Below, piece after piece: positions 7,610-15,883 of a stretch of 64,000 nt of DNA (its first letter is position 1; the number at the start of each line of letters is the position of its first letter). The stretch is taken from the NCBI GenBank assembly GCA_944362965.1, contig CALVTR010000001.1, forward strand, positions 1 through 64,000, read 5' to 3'. The notes under the pieces are model-generated. The model worked only from the letters and a program-made list of their open reading frames with translations, was not told the DNA's origin and searched no databases. Both the position numbers and the translations under genes were made by a program. Origin of the DNA: an uncultured Clostridia bacterium. GTDB lineage: Bacteria; Bacillota; Clostridia; Christensenellales; UBA1242.

Positions 7610-8413
7610 ATGAATATATACTCATCTTTAAACAAAATCTCAAACTATATTGAAGAAAATTTGTTTGAAAATATAACAAGCAAAAAGTTGTCCACCTTAA
7701 CAGGAATCAACTATTATTCACTGAACAATGCTTTTAGTTTGCTCTCAGGCTACACAATAAAGGAGTATATTCGCTTGCGTAGACTAAGCAATAGTTTTAT
7801 TTTGCTGAAAAGTAGACCAGTGACCGAGATTGCCTTTATGTGTGGATATAATTGCATAGAAGCTTTTTCTCGCGCTTTTAAAAAATTGCATGGATTTAAT
7901 CCAAAACAGGCTAAAATAAGCGAAAATTTTAAATTTTTTCCAAAAATCACCTTTAAAGAGATTGACAACAACATTCACAATTTAAAATTAGAATACAAAA
8001 CTCTTCCTACTCTAACTCTCTATGCAAATGGTTTAGAAATTGAAAAAGGAAATTCGGCATGCATTCATAATTTCTGGGTAGAGCAAAATTCAACCTACCC
8101 TATTTTGCAAAATGCGGAGATAAAATATGGGTTAGTGGACTGCAAAAATGGGAAACTTACCTATTATGTCGCCTTGCCAAAAAGATTTTCAAAAAACAAT
8201 ATAAAAATCACACTCTCGACAGGGAAATATATCAGTCTATCCTATAAATCATATAATGGACTGGACTTTTCAAAGCTGAGCAGTGACATATCGAGCGAAT
8301 ATTCTCTGCATGGAAGGGATTTCGACATTGAAATTTATAAGCATGGTGAAGTTGAACTTCTATATAAAACAAAAGACCAAGAAGCACAAGACAACTCAAA
8401 AGAAACAAAATAA
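7610..8413 (+). CDS. AraC family regulator with GyrI-like effector domain
   Basis: A 267-residue transcription factor. Residues 5-100 hold the double helix-turn-helix of the AraC/XylS family, placed N-terminally as in Rob/SoxS-type regulators (YIEENLFENITSKKLSTLTGI, then PVTEIAFMCGYNCIEAFSRAFKKLHGFNPKQ). Residues from about 115 to the end resemble the GyrI-like small-molecule-binding domain. There is no Shine-Dalgarno sequence before the ATG and the promoter sits immediately upstream, so translation is probably from a leaderless message. A later start would remove the first HTH helix. Ligand and targets are unknown; the divergent small operon is the nearest candidate. Confidence 0.85.
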   Translation: MNIYSSLNKISNYIEENLFENITSKKLSTLTGINYYSLNNAFSLLSGYTIKEYIRLRRLSNSFILLKSRPVTEIAFMCGYNCIEAFSRAFKKLHGFNPKQAKISENFKFFPKITFKEIDNNIHNLKLEYKTLPTLTLYANGLEIEKGNSACIHNFWVEQNSTYPILQNAEIKYGLVDCKNGKLTYYVALPKRFSKNNIKITLSTGKYISLSYKSYNGLDFSKLSSDISSEYSLHGRDFDIEIYKHGEVELLYKTKDQEAQDNSKETK

Positions 8414-8447
8414 ACCGATAGTCAGAAAGTTAACAATCGGTTTTGTT
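8413..8447 (+). terminator. Terminator of the AraC-type gene
   Basis: AACCGAT/ATCGGTT stem followed by TTGTTTAT; the stop codon borders the stem. Confidence 0.7.
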
Positions 8448-8584
8448 TATAAATAAACTTTAATTGTTTATTATTATAGCTATTTTATCTTTTGCAACAT
8501 TCATGAAATTTTACATTTAGCTTCTATTTAAAAAAAGTAAAAAAATTACATAATAAATAGTAAAATTGTGCAAATAATATTATT

Positions 8585-9442
8585 ATGAAAAAGAAATTTT
8601 TGTTTTTTACAATTATTTTAGCTATGCTGTTAAGTGGGGCTATAATGTGCTTAAGCTTTAACCCTTTGAGTTTTGTGCAAGATAGCGAAAAGGAATATGT
8701 TAGTATCCCTATTTTAATGTATCATTCGGTTTTAAAATCTAAAAAAGGAAACTATGCTGTTTTTCCTGACATGCTTGAAGATGATATAAAATATTTAAAA
8801 AAACATTGTTATGAAGCAATTTTTATACAGGACATTATAGATTATTGTGAAAATAAAAAAGAACTTCCTAAAAAACCTGTTGTCTTAACATTTGATGACG
8901 GGCACTATAATAACTATTTCTATGCCTATCCTATAATTAAAAAGTATAACTTTAAAGCAAATCTTAATGTAATTGGTTGTTTCTCAGAGTATAGCACCTC
9001 TAGTGGTGACATTGACAACCCTAATTATTCTTATCTAACATGGAGCGAGATAAAAACTTTGCATGACTCAGGTCTATTTGAAATAGGCAATCATACCTAC
9101 AAAATGCATCAGTTTAAGCCTAGGTTTGGCATAGCAAGGACCAGCGGCGAAAGTGATGAAGATTATAAGAAGGCGTTGTCAGATGACGTATTAAGACTTG
9201 AAAATAAGCTTCAACAAGAATGCGGATTTACTTCTCAGGTATTTGCCTATCCTTTTGGCAAATATAGCAAAGAAAGTGAAAACATATTAAGAGATATAGG
9301 CTTTAAAGCTTTTTTGACATGTAATGAAGGCATAAATAAGGTTTATAAAGGCGACCCTACAGTTTTATCACATCTCAAAAGGATAAATAGAACAGGGCTT
9401 ATATCTACAGAAGAATTTTTTAGCAAATATAAAATAAATTAA
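8585..9442 (+). CDS. Polysaccharide deacetylase family protein, secreted or membrane-anchored
   Basis: NodB-homology carbohydrate esterase (CE4) of 285 residues. The N-terminus is a basic start followed by a hydrophobic segment, FLFFTIILAMLLSGAIMCL, which serves as signal or anchor. The NodB motifs are visible: ILMYHSV, TFDDGHYNN with the catalytic and metal-binding Asp pair, and EIGNHTYKMH with the metal-binding His residues, followed by FAYPFGKYS. The spacing in HTYKMH differs by one from HTxxH, as in sporulation-type deacetylases. It probably removes acetyl groups from cell-wall glycan outside the membrane. No strong ribosome site precedes the ATG. It is transcribed alone. Confidence 0.85.
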   Translation: MKKKFLFFTIILAMLLSGAIMCLSFNPLSFVQDSEKEYVSIPILMYHSVLKSKKGNYAVFPDMLEDDIKYLKKHCYEAIFIQDIIDYCENKKELPKKPVVLTFDDGHYNNYFYAYPIIKKYNFKANLNVIGCFSEYSTSSGDIDNPNYSYLTWSEIKTLHDSGLFEIGNHTYKMHQFKPRFGIARTSGESDEDYKKALSDDVLRLENKLQQECGFTSQVFAYPFGKYSKESENILRDIGFKAFLTCNEGINKVYKGDPTVLSHLKRINRTGLISTEEFFSKYKIN

Positions 9443-9468
9443 ATAATTTTACAAAAATTTAATTATTT
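9441..9468. terminator. Bidirectional AT-rich terminator
   Basis: AAATAATT/AATTATTT hairpin between two convergent genes, with T runs on both strands. Weak because it has no GC pairs. Confidence 0.4.
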
Positions 9469-9479
9469 TTAATAAAAAT

Positions 9480-10100
9480 TTATAATTTAAGTTCTAATTC
9501 ATTGTTGAAATACTTTTTATTTATAATATCAAAAAGATGAATGAAGTTGATTGCATGAGTAGAAAGCAAATTGTTATAGCCATGATTATATGATTTCAGC
9601 ATAAGAATTGTAGGTATTCCCACATCATTAAAAATCTTCGCATTTCTGTCTTCTATAACTAAATCAATGTCATTTTCTACACAAAATTTCTGTTTATCTT
9701 GAGAAATTACCACTCTATCATATTTAAACCCAAACTTTTTCAACCACTTTTTTGTAAATGACAGAGTTTTATGCTGAAAATATTTATCTACTCTCGCAGT
9801 CAAAAATATAATCTCACAATGTTGATATAGAGAATTTATCACACTGCTGGCAAAGGCAGATGGAAACATATTATTTCTTTTCATCAATATCCTTTTCTCT
9901 TTTATATGAAAATCATCCACTCTATCTTCTGGAATATTAAAGGTTTGCGTGACATCAAAGTAACTATTATCATAATCTTTTCCTTCTGCCAGCAATCCAT
10001 TTTCACGAGCATAATAGTATCCATAACTAAAATCAGCATCAACTGTGTTGCAAATACAATCATCTATATCAACTGCTATTTTTATTTTTCCTTTTTTCAT
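9480..10100 (-). CDS. HAD-superfamily 5'-nucleotidase-like protein
   Basis: A 206-residue HAD phosphatase of the cytosolic 5'(3')-deoxyribonucleotidase type. Motif I reads VDIDDCICNT with the nucleophile Asp and the acid/base Asp, motif II FLTAR, and motif IV VIEDRNAKI. AAAGGATG precedes the ATG. Its promoter region contains TTATCATA-N6-TATGATAA, which shares the core TATTATCATA with the two NAD-operon promoters further right. This suggests it belongs to the same regulon and may act on NMN or another nicotinamide nucleotide, but that substrate is inference from position and motif only. Confidence 0.75.
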   Translation of the reverse strand: MKKGKIKIAVDIDDCICNTVDADFSYGYYYARENGLLAEGKDYDNSYFDVTQTFNIPEDRVDDFHIKEKRILMKRNNMFPSAFASSVINSLYQHCEIIFLTARVDKYFQHKTLSFTKKWLKKFGFKYDRVVISQDKQKFCVENDIDLVIEDRNAKIFNDVGIPTILMLKSYNHGYNNLLSTHAINFIHLFDIINKKYFNNELELKL

Positions 10101-10123
10101 CTTTCATCCTTTTGTTAATGATA

Positions 10124-10145
10124 TTATCATATTAAGCTATGATAA
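10124..10145. promoter_or_regulatory. Operator-like inverted repeat upstream of the nucleotidase gene
   Basis: TTATCATA-N6-TATGATAA, a perfect 8-bp inverted repeat 24 nt upstream of the ATG. It contains TATTATCATA, present also at both nad promoters. Confidence 0.5.
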
Positions 10146-10193
10146 ATCAATTATAACAAAAGAATAAATATTTCCATGCAAAATTATTAAATT

Positions 10194-11633
10194 TTAAAAA
10201 TGTTTTTGCTTGGCAGTTGAATATTCTTCAAGTAGTTCTTCTTTTACCTTTTGAAGAGATGGGCTTAGGTTTATGATGAAGGTTTGTGGGTTTAGTAGTC
10301 TCTTATTTTCTTCCCACAATGTGTCAAGCTCTGCTTGAACATTTGCTCTCACCTTATCAAGTGTCTTTAGATTATAAATAATTTTCCCATTTTCCATCAT
10401 CTTTTCTCTGATATGTTTTGCTGTGAAGTCTTTGACAACCTTGAACTTCCAACTAACATCTGGGTCTTTCAATTTTATAGGAGCTTTAGGTGCTTTTTCG
10501 CCAAAAAGCGACAAAATATCTGTTATTATCTTGCCATTTTTGTCGTAAAGTCTGATTATATCTTTAAAAGCTGGGTTTGTTACCTTTTCAATATTGTCTG
10601 AAATTTTTATTCTTGGAACGAGCGTTCCATCTTCTTCTATTGCAACAAGCTTATAAACACCACCAAATACAGGGTTAGATTTTGCTGTGATAAGATTTTC
10701 ACCTACCCCAAAAGTATCTATTGGTGCACCTTGATTTAATAGTGCGCTGATAACACTTTCATCAAGTGAATTTGAAACACAAATCTTAGCTTTAGTAAGT
10801 CCAGCTTCGTCTAGCATTACTCTTGCCTGCTTTGTAAGATAGGCAAGGTCGCCACTGTCAATCCTTATTCCCGCAAGAGTCTTACCCATTGGCTCAAGCA
10901 CCTCTTTTGCCACCTTGATTGCATTAGGAACGCCACTTCTTAAGGTGTCGTAGGTGTCTACAAGCAAGGTTGCATTATCTGGGAAGGACAAAGCATATGC
11001 CTTGAAAGCTTCATATTCACTGTCAAAACTTTGCACAAAACTATGTGCCATTGTGCCTAAGACTGGAACGCCATAGAGTTTTCCGGAAAGAGTGCATGCA
11101 GTTCCTATAGCGCCAGCAACATAAGCGTCAGCCGCACCATCAACAGCAGCCGTGCTACCCTGAGCACGACGCGTGCCAAATTCCATAACACCGCGACCTT
11201 TAGCTGCCCTAACAATACGAGATGCCTTTGTTGTTATCAGTGACGAGTGATTGAATAGAATCAGAAGCGCAGTTTCAACAAGCTGAGCTTGCAAAAGTGG
11301 TGCTTTTATAGTTATGACAGGTTCGTTAGGAAAAACTATAGTTCCGTCTGGCACTGCGTAGACTTCTCCTGTAAATTTAAGTTTGCTTAAATAATCAAGA
11401 TAGTCATCTTGAAAAGTTCCTAGACTTTTGAGATAGTCAATGTCATCCTTGCTGAAATGGAAATTTTCAAGAAAATTCAAACATTTTTGCACACCATTTG
11501 CGATGACAAAACTTGCACTATCTGGGCATTTTCTGAAAAATAAGTCAAAACAAGCTGTTTTTTCATGTATTTTATTGTTAAAATACCCTTGTCCCATTGT
11601 TAATTCATAAAAATCAATAACTAAATTATCCAT
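10194..11633 (-). CDS. pncB: Nicotinate phosphoribosyltransferase
   Basis: Converts nicotinate and PRPP to nicotinate mononucleotide in the Preiss-Handler salvage route. The 479-residue protein starts with DFYELTMGQGYF, typical of the clade that contains B. subtilis PncB, and shows FGTRRAQG, the GVPVLGTMAHSFVQ segment with the conserved His, RIDSGDLAYL and the FGVGENLITAKSNPVFGGVYKL run. Length is normal. It follows the adenylyltransferase gene by two nucleotides and is the last gene of a three-gene NAD operon. With the nicotinamidase domain upstream and nadE across the divergent promoter, the island can turn nicotinamide into NAD. Confidence 0.95.
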   Translation of the reverse strand: MDNLVIDFYELTMGQGYFNNKIHEKTACFDLFFRKCPDSASFVIANGVQKCLNFLENFHFSKDDIDYLKSLGTFQDDYLDYLSKLKFTGEVYAVPDGTIVFPNEPVITIKAPLLQAQLVETALLILFNHSSLITTKASRIVRAAKGRGVMEFGTRRAQGSTAAVDGAADAYVAGAIGTACTLSGKLYGVPVLGTMAHSFVQSFDSEYEAFKAYALSFPDNATLLVDTYDTLRSGVPNAIKVAKEVLEPMGKTLAGIRIDSGDLAYLTKQARVMLDEAGLTKAKICVSNSLDESVISALLNQGAPIDTFGVGENLITAKSNPVFGGVYKLVAIEEDGTLVPRIKISDNIEKVTNPAFKDIIRLYDKNGKIITDILSLFGEKAPKAPIKLKDPDVSWKFKVVKDFTAKHIREKMMENGKIIYNLKTLDKVRANVQAELDTLWEENKRLLNPQTFIINLSPSLQKVKEELLEEYSTAKQKHF

Positions 11634-11635
11634 AA

Positions 11636-12154
11636 TTACTCTCCTTTTTTATCTATTGTTTTTTTGAAATAATCTTCTACTTCTTTTTTGCCTTCCGGTA
11701 TCATAAACTTGATATTTTCTCTATTTTCTCTTATATCTGTGCCATGAATTGCAATTTTATCTCTGTCGATAGGCACAAATTTACATTCTGGGAAATAGGT
11801 TTCATTAAGATTTCTATAGCTTTCGTCGGCATACTTTGCATCTATATTTTTTATCTGTCTTTTAAATTTTTCTGACCAAGTTTTTAAATCACTCGACTCT
11901 ATTCCTGTCTCATCAAAAAAGATAAATTTCATGTTTTTATTGTTTTTATAGTGTTTTTTCATCCATTCTAGCCTTTTTTGTGGTGAAAAATATGGAAAAC
12001 CTGCTTTTTCACATAATTTTTGTGAACGGTTAGGGCTTTCTGCCAATACCACAACAACATTTTCGCATTCTCGTAGCGCCTTATCTATAACACTTAGATG
12101 ACCTATATGTGGTGGCAAAAATTTCCCTACAAAACATCCTGTCTTATATTTCAT
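11636..12154 (-). CDS. NadR/NadM-like nicotinamide-nucleotide adenylyltransferase
   Basis: A 172-residue nucleotidyltransferase. The ATP-binding signature GKFLPPHIGH lies at residues 10-19 and the second signature HGTDIREN near residue 145, equivalent to the ISxTxxR motif. The fold and the WMKKHYK region resemble the adenylyltransferase domain of NadR more than NadD, so it probably joins AMP to nicotinate or nicotinamide mononucleotide. The kinase domain of NadR is absent. The start codon overlaps the stop of the preceding fusion gene by four nucleotides, so the two are coupled. Confidence 0.8.
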   Translation of the reverse strand: MKYKTGCFVGKFLPPHIGHLSVIDKALRECENVVVVLAESPNRSQKLCEKAGFPYFSPQKRLEWMKKHYKNNKNMKFIFFDETGIESSDLKTWSEKFKRQIKNIDAKYADESYRNLNETYFPECKFVPIDRDKIAIHGTDIRENRENIKFMIPEGKKEVEDYFKKTIDKKGE

Positions 12155-13320
12155 TCTCTCTCCTTTAAATCACTTATCTCTTTTTCTAGTGCTTTTATCT
12201 TCTCTTGTTGCAGGAATACTTTGAGTTGCAATTTGCTTTGAGCACCCATCTTTCTGCTGTTCAAAAGGATTTCAAGTTTGGATAGTTCAACCGGAACTAT
12301 TGATATATCTTCGTTGCCGTCTAGACGCTGATTTCCCACAAGTTCAACTTCGGCTTGATAGAAGTCTATATTTTCATCTGACATACCGCAAGAGGTATAG
12401 GCCGGTGTCATAGTGCGTTCAATCTTAATAACCCTTGCCCCTATCTCTTCCTGCAATTCTCGTGCTGCACTAACTTTTCCGTCTTCTCCTTCTTCAATGA
12501 GACCTGAAGGCAAGCCATATACAAAATCATTTAAAGGATAGCGAAACTCTCTTATCAAATATACATAGGTCTTTCCGTCTTTATATTGATATGGCAAGAT
12601 ATTTACGGCGTCCGTTTGAGCGTGCGGCATCACCACTTCAGGAAGATTTCTTCTTGTGACAACTTCATAATTTAAAAGCCCTTTTTTAGTTTGATAGGTT
12701 GCAATATATAGGTTTAAAAACCTATTTTTTGTGGTCTTAAGTGAGCAAACAAGATGCTCTCTTGGTTCATCCTTAGATAGAACGGAAACTCCAATTTGTT
12801 TGAAATCGTCAAGGCATTTTTTGTTCACTTCGTCCGCGTTATGATTTTGCCCATTAAATGTGTCAATCAGCCTTTCATCTACCTTGATAGCTGTGTCTAT
12901 CTTATGCTCGCTTAAATATTTTGCAAGACTATAGGTTAAATCGCTCACACAGATATCAGAACAGCAACCGCATATTTCAATATCAGTGAAATAGCTCGAT
13001 TTGATAAGCTCTTGAAACTCTGGTGTTATAAATCCATTTGTGGTGTTTTTATCAATGAGAATCATACTTTTCTCAAATGGCTTAAGCTCGTCTATAAGCT
13101 CACTTTCACTGCTTCCCTTTAGGCAATGTGGTGGATATGATTTAAATTCTTCATCATTCTCGCTATGGCAATCTCTAAAAGCAACAATCATTTCCCCTTC
13201 TTTTTGAGCCAATTTTATTCTCTCTAAAAGTGCTGGCACTATTCTATGGATGCTCTTGTCAGCAAGTGCTCCATGCTCCACAAAGCCATTTACCATATCA
13301 ACAACAATCAACATTTTCAT
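12151..13320 (-). CDS. Nicotinamidase-NUDIX hydrolase fusion protein
   Basis: Two enzymes in 389 residues. Residues 1-185 are a nicotinamidase of the isochorismatase superfamily, with catalytic Asp8, Lys91 and Cys124 (GCCSDICV) and the metal ligands Asp50, His52 and His65, so it should convert nicotinamide to nicotinate. The second half is an ADP-ribose-pyrophosphatase-like NUDIX domain with an intact box, G-x5-E-x7-RELQEEIGA, near residues 270-300, probably splitting ADP-ribose or NAD-like dinucleotides. A short coiled C-terminus follows. It is the first gene of the NAD salvage operon and has AAAAAGGAG before the ATG. The fusion links removal of ADP-ribose with nicotinamide recycling, the two products of NAD-consuming enzymes. 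Confidence 0.85.
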   Translation of the reverse strand: MKMLIVVDMVNGFVEHGALADKSIHRIVPALLERIKLAQKEGEMIVAFRDCHSENDEEFKSYPPHCLKGSSESELIDELKPFEKSMILIDKNTTNGFITPEFQELIKSSYFTDIEICGCCSDICVSDLTYSLAKYLSEHKIDTAIKVDERLIDTFNGQNHNADEVNKKCLDDFKQIGVSVLSKDEPREHLVCSLKTTKNRFLNLYIATYQTKKGLLNYEVVTRRNLPEVVMPHAQTDAVNILPYQYKDGKTYVYLIREFRYPLNDFVYGLPSGLIEEGEDGKVSAARELQEEIGARVIKIERTMTPAYTSCGMSDENIDFYQAEVELVGNQRLDGNEDISIVPVELSKLEILLNSRKMGAQSKLQLKVFLQQEKIKALEKEISDLKERE

Positions 13321-13405
13321 AATTTTTCTCCTTTTTTGATAATAATTAAGGTTAATTAATGATTTTAAAGCAAAACTTTAGCAGTTAAATCATAATGCCC
13401 TTTGT

Positions 13406-13447
13406 TATTATTAGTATGATAATATCACAATATTTGTAACATGTCAA
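13406..13447 (-). promoter_or_regulatory. Promoter and NrtR-box candidate of the pncB operon
   Basis: Minus-strand TTGACA (13442-13447), 17-nt spacer, TATTAT (13419-13424). The -10 lies in the inverted repeat TATTAT-N7-ATAATA at 13406-13424. A repressor bound here would block RNA polymerase. Confidence 0.75.
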
Positions 13448-13466
13448 CTATTTTTACAAAAAAAAG

Positions 13467-13508
13467 TTGACAAAATATTTCTAATATGTTATTATCATAA
13501 TGAAAATA
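13467..13508 (+). promoter_or_regulatory. Promoter and NrtR-box candidate of the nadE operon
   Basis: TTGACA (13467-13472), 17-nt spacer, TATTAT (13490-13495). The -10 is the first arm of TATTAT-N7-AAAATA at 13490-13508, which matches the box of the divergent operon with one mismatch. The transcript starts near 13502, which rules out translation from the ATG at 13500. Confidence 0.75.
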
Positions 13509-13526
13509 TCTAAAAGGAGAAGTTTT

Positions 13527-14273
13527 ATGGACAAAAATATTGCTCGAAATATAGAAAGCTGGATTTATGAGTATGTTAATTCCGCTCATGCAAAAGGCGT
13601 AATACTAGGCATGAGTGGCGGGAAAGATAGTTTTGTCACCGCCGCCCTTTGCGTCAACGCACTAGGCAAAGACAAGGTGCTTGGAATTATAATGCCAAAC
13701 GGAAGCATGAAAGACTGCCATATTGCTGAAGAATCTTGCAAGGAGCTTGGTATCAATTATTATATAATAAATATACAAGATATATATAACCTATTTATTG
13801 GAAGCGTAAGAAAAGTCACAAGTGATTTAAACACTGTTACAACCTTTAATCTTCCGCCTAGAATTAGAATGACACTTTTGTATGCAATAGCAGGAAGTCT
13901 CGGTTATCTTGTTGCAAACACATCCAATCTCTCTGAAAAAGAAGTTGGTTATACTACAAAATGGGGCGACAATGTGGGAGATTTTGCTCCCCTTGCAAAC
14001 TTTACAAAGAGTGAAGTTGTTGAGCTTGGGCTGGAACTTGGTTTAAACAAAAACTATGTTTGCAAAGTGCCAGATGATGGGCTCTCTGGGCAAAGCGACG
14101 AAGAGAAACTTGGATTTAGCTATGATAGTTTAGATAAATTTATCCGTTATGGCATTAAAGATGACAGCTTTGACAAAATTGAACTTATGCATAAACGCAA
14201 TCTGCATAAAAGAGAAATAACAAGCTTTAAGAACAATTTTGAAAATTATTTTGATAAAAAGGAGCAAAAATGA
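13527..14273 (+). CDS. nadE: NH3-dependent NAD synthetase
   Basis: Last step of NAD synthesis: amidates deamido-NAD using ammonia and ATP. The ATP pyrophosphatase loop GMSGGKDSF lies near residue 30, and TSNLSEKEVGYTTKWGDNVGDFAPLANFTKSEV is the conserved substrate-binding region. There is no glutaminase domain, so free ammonia is used. The ATG at 13527 follows AAAAGGAGAAG; an in-frame ATG nine codons upstream coincides with the predicted transcription start and has no ribosome site. The stop overlaps the regulator gene as ATGA. Confidence 0.93.
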   Translation: MDKNIARNIESWIYEYVNSAHAKGVILGMSGGKDSFVTAALCVNALGKDKVLGIIMPNGSMKDCHIAEESCKELGINYYIINIQDIYNLFIGSVRKVTSDLNTVTTFNLPPRIRMTLLYAIAGSLGYLVANTSNLSEKEVGYTTKWGDNVGDFAPLANFTKSEVVELGLELGLNKNYVCKVPDDGLSGQSDEEKLGFSYDSLDKFIRYGIKDDSFDKIELMHKRNLHKREITSFKNNFENYFDKKEQK

Positions 14274-15136
14274 GAATATCAGAAGAAGATAAAAAATTTC
14301 TAGAACTTTATAGCGACAGTGAATACGAGAAGCCATCTGTCACAGTTGATGCCGTTATATTAAGACTTGTTGACAAGGACTCGAACAATTATAGAAAACT
14401 GCCTGAAAAAAAATTGCAGGTTTATCTTATGAAAAGAAAGTATCCACCTTTTAAAGATTGTTATTCTGTTGTTGGCACGTTCATCGACTTAAATCATGAG
14501 CTAAGTGACACCATGAAGCTTTGCGTTAAAAACAAGGTTGGGCTGAACAAATTCTATTATGAACAGCTCTACACATTTGGGCAAAAACAACGCGACCCGA
14601 GAACGAGAGTGCTATCTGTGAGTTATATGCTGCTGACAAATCAAGAAAAGCTTACAAGCGGAGATTGGTTTGATATTGACCTAAAAATAGAAAAAAATGA
14701 CACAAAATTTAAGGAAAATGGCTATATTTCTAAAAAAGATATAAAATTAACTTTAAAATCCAACGATATTGTGCTTGAAAACACCCTTTTATCAACTCAG
14801 ACTAAAGACGGAATTGAAGAAAGCAGCAATATTGAAATTAAAGAAACAAGCCTTGCCTTTGACCATATAAAAATCATATACTACGCGCTGACAAGACTTA
14901 GAAACAAGCTTGAATATACTGACATAATATTCAACCTTATGAAAGAAAAATTCACTTTAACTGAGCTTAAAAACAGCTATGAAGTGATACTAGGAGAAAA
15001 ACTGCTAGATGCAAACTTTAGACGCAAAACTGCCGAGCTTGTGCTTCCACTCAATGAATACACTCAAGATAAAGGTCACCGCCCGTCACAGCTTTTTAGA
15101 CATAATCCTAATTGGAATAAAGAAAATATAATTTGA
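14270..15136 (+). CDS. NrtR-like NUDIX-related transcriptional regulator
   Basis: A 288-residue protein with an N-terminal NUDIX-like fold (VTVDAVILRLVDK, KYPPFKDCYSVVGTFIDLNHE) whose catalytic box is degenerate: the REUxEE part is missing, as in many NrtR repressors that only sense ADP-ribose. The C-terminal region (IFNLMKEKFTLTELKNSYEVILGEKLLDANFRRKTAELV) is the winged helix found in NrtR and related proteins. It is translationally coupled to nadE and sits beside two operator-like boxes on divergent NAD promoters. The likely role is to repress NAD synthesis and salvage when ADP-ribose is low (inference from the family). Confidence 0.8.
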   Translation: MRISEEDKKFLELYSDSEYEKPSVTVDAVILRLVDKDSNNYRKLPEKKLQVYLMKRKYPPFKDCYSVVGTFIDLNHELSDTMKLCVKNKVGLNKFYYEQLYTFGQKQRDPRTRVLSVSYMLLTNQEKLTSGDWFDIDLKIEKNDTKFKENGYISKKDIKLTLKSNDIVLENTLLSTQTKDGIEESSNIEIKETSLAFDHIKIIYYALTRLRNKLEYTDIIFNLMKEKFTLTELKNSYEVILGEKLLDANFRRKTAELVLPLNEYTQDKGHRPSQLFRHNPNWNKENII

Positions 15137-15181
15137 TAAAAACTTAAAAATCAATAAAAATATAAATTTAAGGAGAATGAT

Positions 15182-15751
15182 ATGATAAAATATTACACAT
15201 TAAAGATTCTTGGTCTTACGAGAAATTTGCCAATATTAAAAACGCCATCTGGGCAATTTATTGCAGGGTTTAACTGTGTTGGAGATATGGAGTTATTAAA
15301 AAAAGCAGCAAAAAACCTGAAAAAACAGTTAAAAAATGTCGATTTTGACATAATTTTAACAACAGAGCTTAAAGGACTTCCTATTGCACAGGAAGTTGCA
15401 AGAGCCACAGGAAAGGACTATGTTTGTCTAAGAAAAGAAGCAAAATGTTATATGCTAAACCCTGTTTCAACTAGCGGTGAAAGTATAACTTCTGGCAAAA
15501 GCACCTATTATGTTTCTGAGCCAGAACTTGAGTCTTTAAAAAATAAAAGAGTGTTATTTGTTGACGATGTTTTCTCAACAGGTGCAACCTTTGACTCTAT
15601 GCTTGCCTTTGCCGACAAACAAAATCTAAACCTTGTTGCTGGGGCAACAATCTTACGCGAATGCAAAGCAAGTGAGCAAAAGGATGAGAAAAAATTAAGA
15701 TTTAAAAATTTAGATATATACTATTGCGGACTTCTCCCACTGCCAGAATAG
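15182..15751 (+). CDS. Purine phosphoribosyltransferase, Apt-like
   Basis: Type I phosphoribosyltransferase of 189 residues. The PRPP loop VLFVDDVFSTGATF is near residue 125, and TTELKGLPIAQEVARATGKDYVCLRK resembles adenine phosphoribosyltransferases of Clostridia. AAGGAGAATGAT precedes the ATG. It lies 45 nt after the regulator with no terminator between, so it is probably the third gene of the nadE operon, supplying nucleotide or consuming base and PRPP. Substrate assignment (adenine versus xanthine or another base) is not certain. Confidence 0.75.
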   Translation: MIKYYTLKILGLTRNLPILKTPSGQFIAGFNCVGDMELLKKAAKNLKKQLKNVDFDIILTTELKGLPIAQEVARATGKDYVCLRKEAKCYMLNPVSTSGESITSGKSTYYVSEPELESLKNKRVLFVDDVFSTGATFDSMLAFADKQNLNLVAGATILRECKASEQKDEKKLRFKNLDIYYCGLLPLPE

Positions 15752-15835
15752 ATTTATACAACCAAAATACTAAAATATCAAACAAAAACTTTTATCCTTT
15801 TATTCAAAAATTCAATGATTTGCAAAAAGTTGGCA

Positions 15836-15864
15836 TTGACAAGGAGCATTTGTGGTGATATTAT
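15836..15864 (+). promoter_or_regulatory. Promoter of the 169-residue hypothetical gene
   Basis: TTGACA, 17-nt spacer, TATTAT, followed 14 nt later by GAAGGAG and the ATG. Confidence 0.7.
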
Positions 15865-15883
15865 TGTATAGAAGGAGTTTTTT

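Noticed and set aside
13500..13526. ATG at 13500 as the nadE start
   Set aside because: It lies at the predicted transcription start without a ribosome site; the ATG at 13527 has AAAAGGAG.
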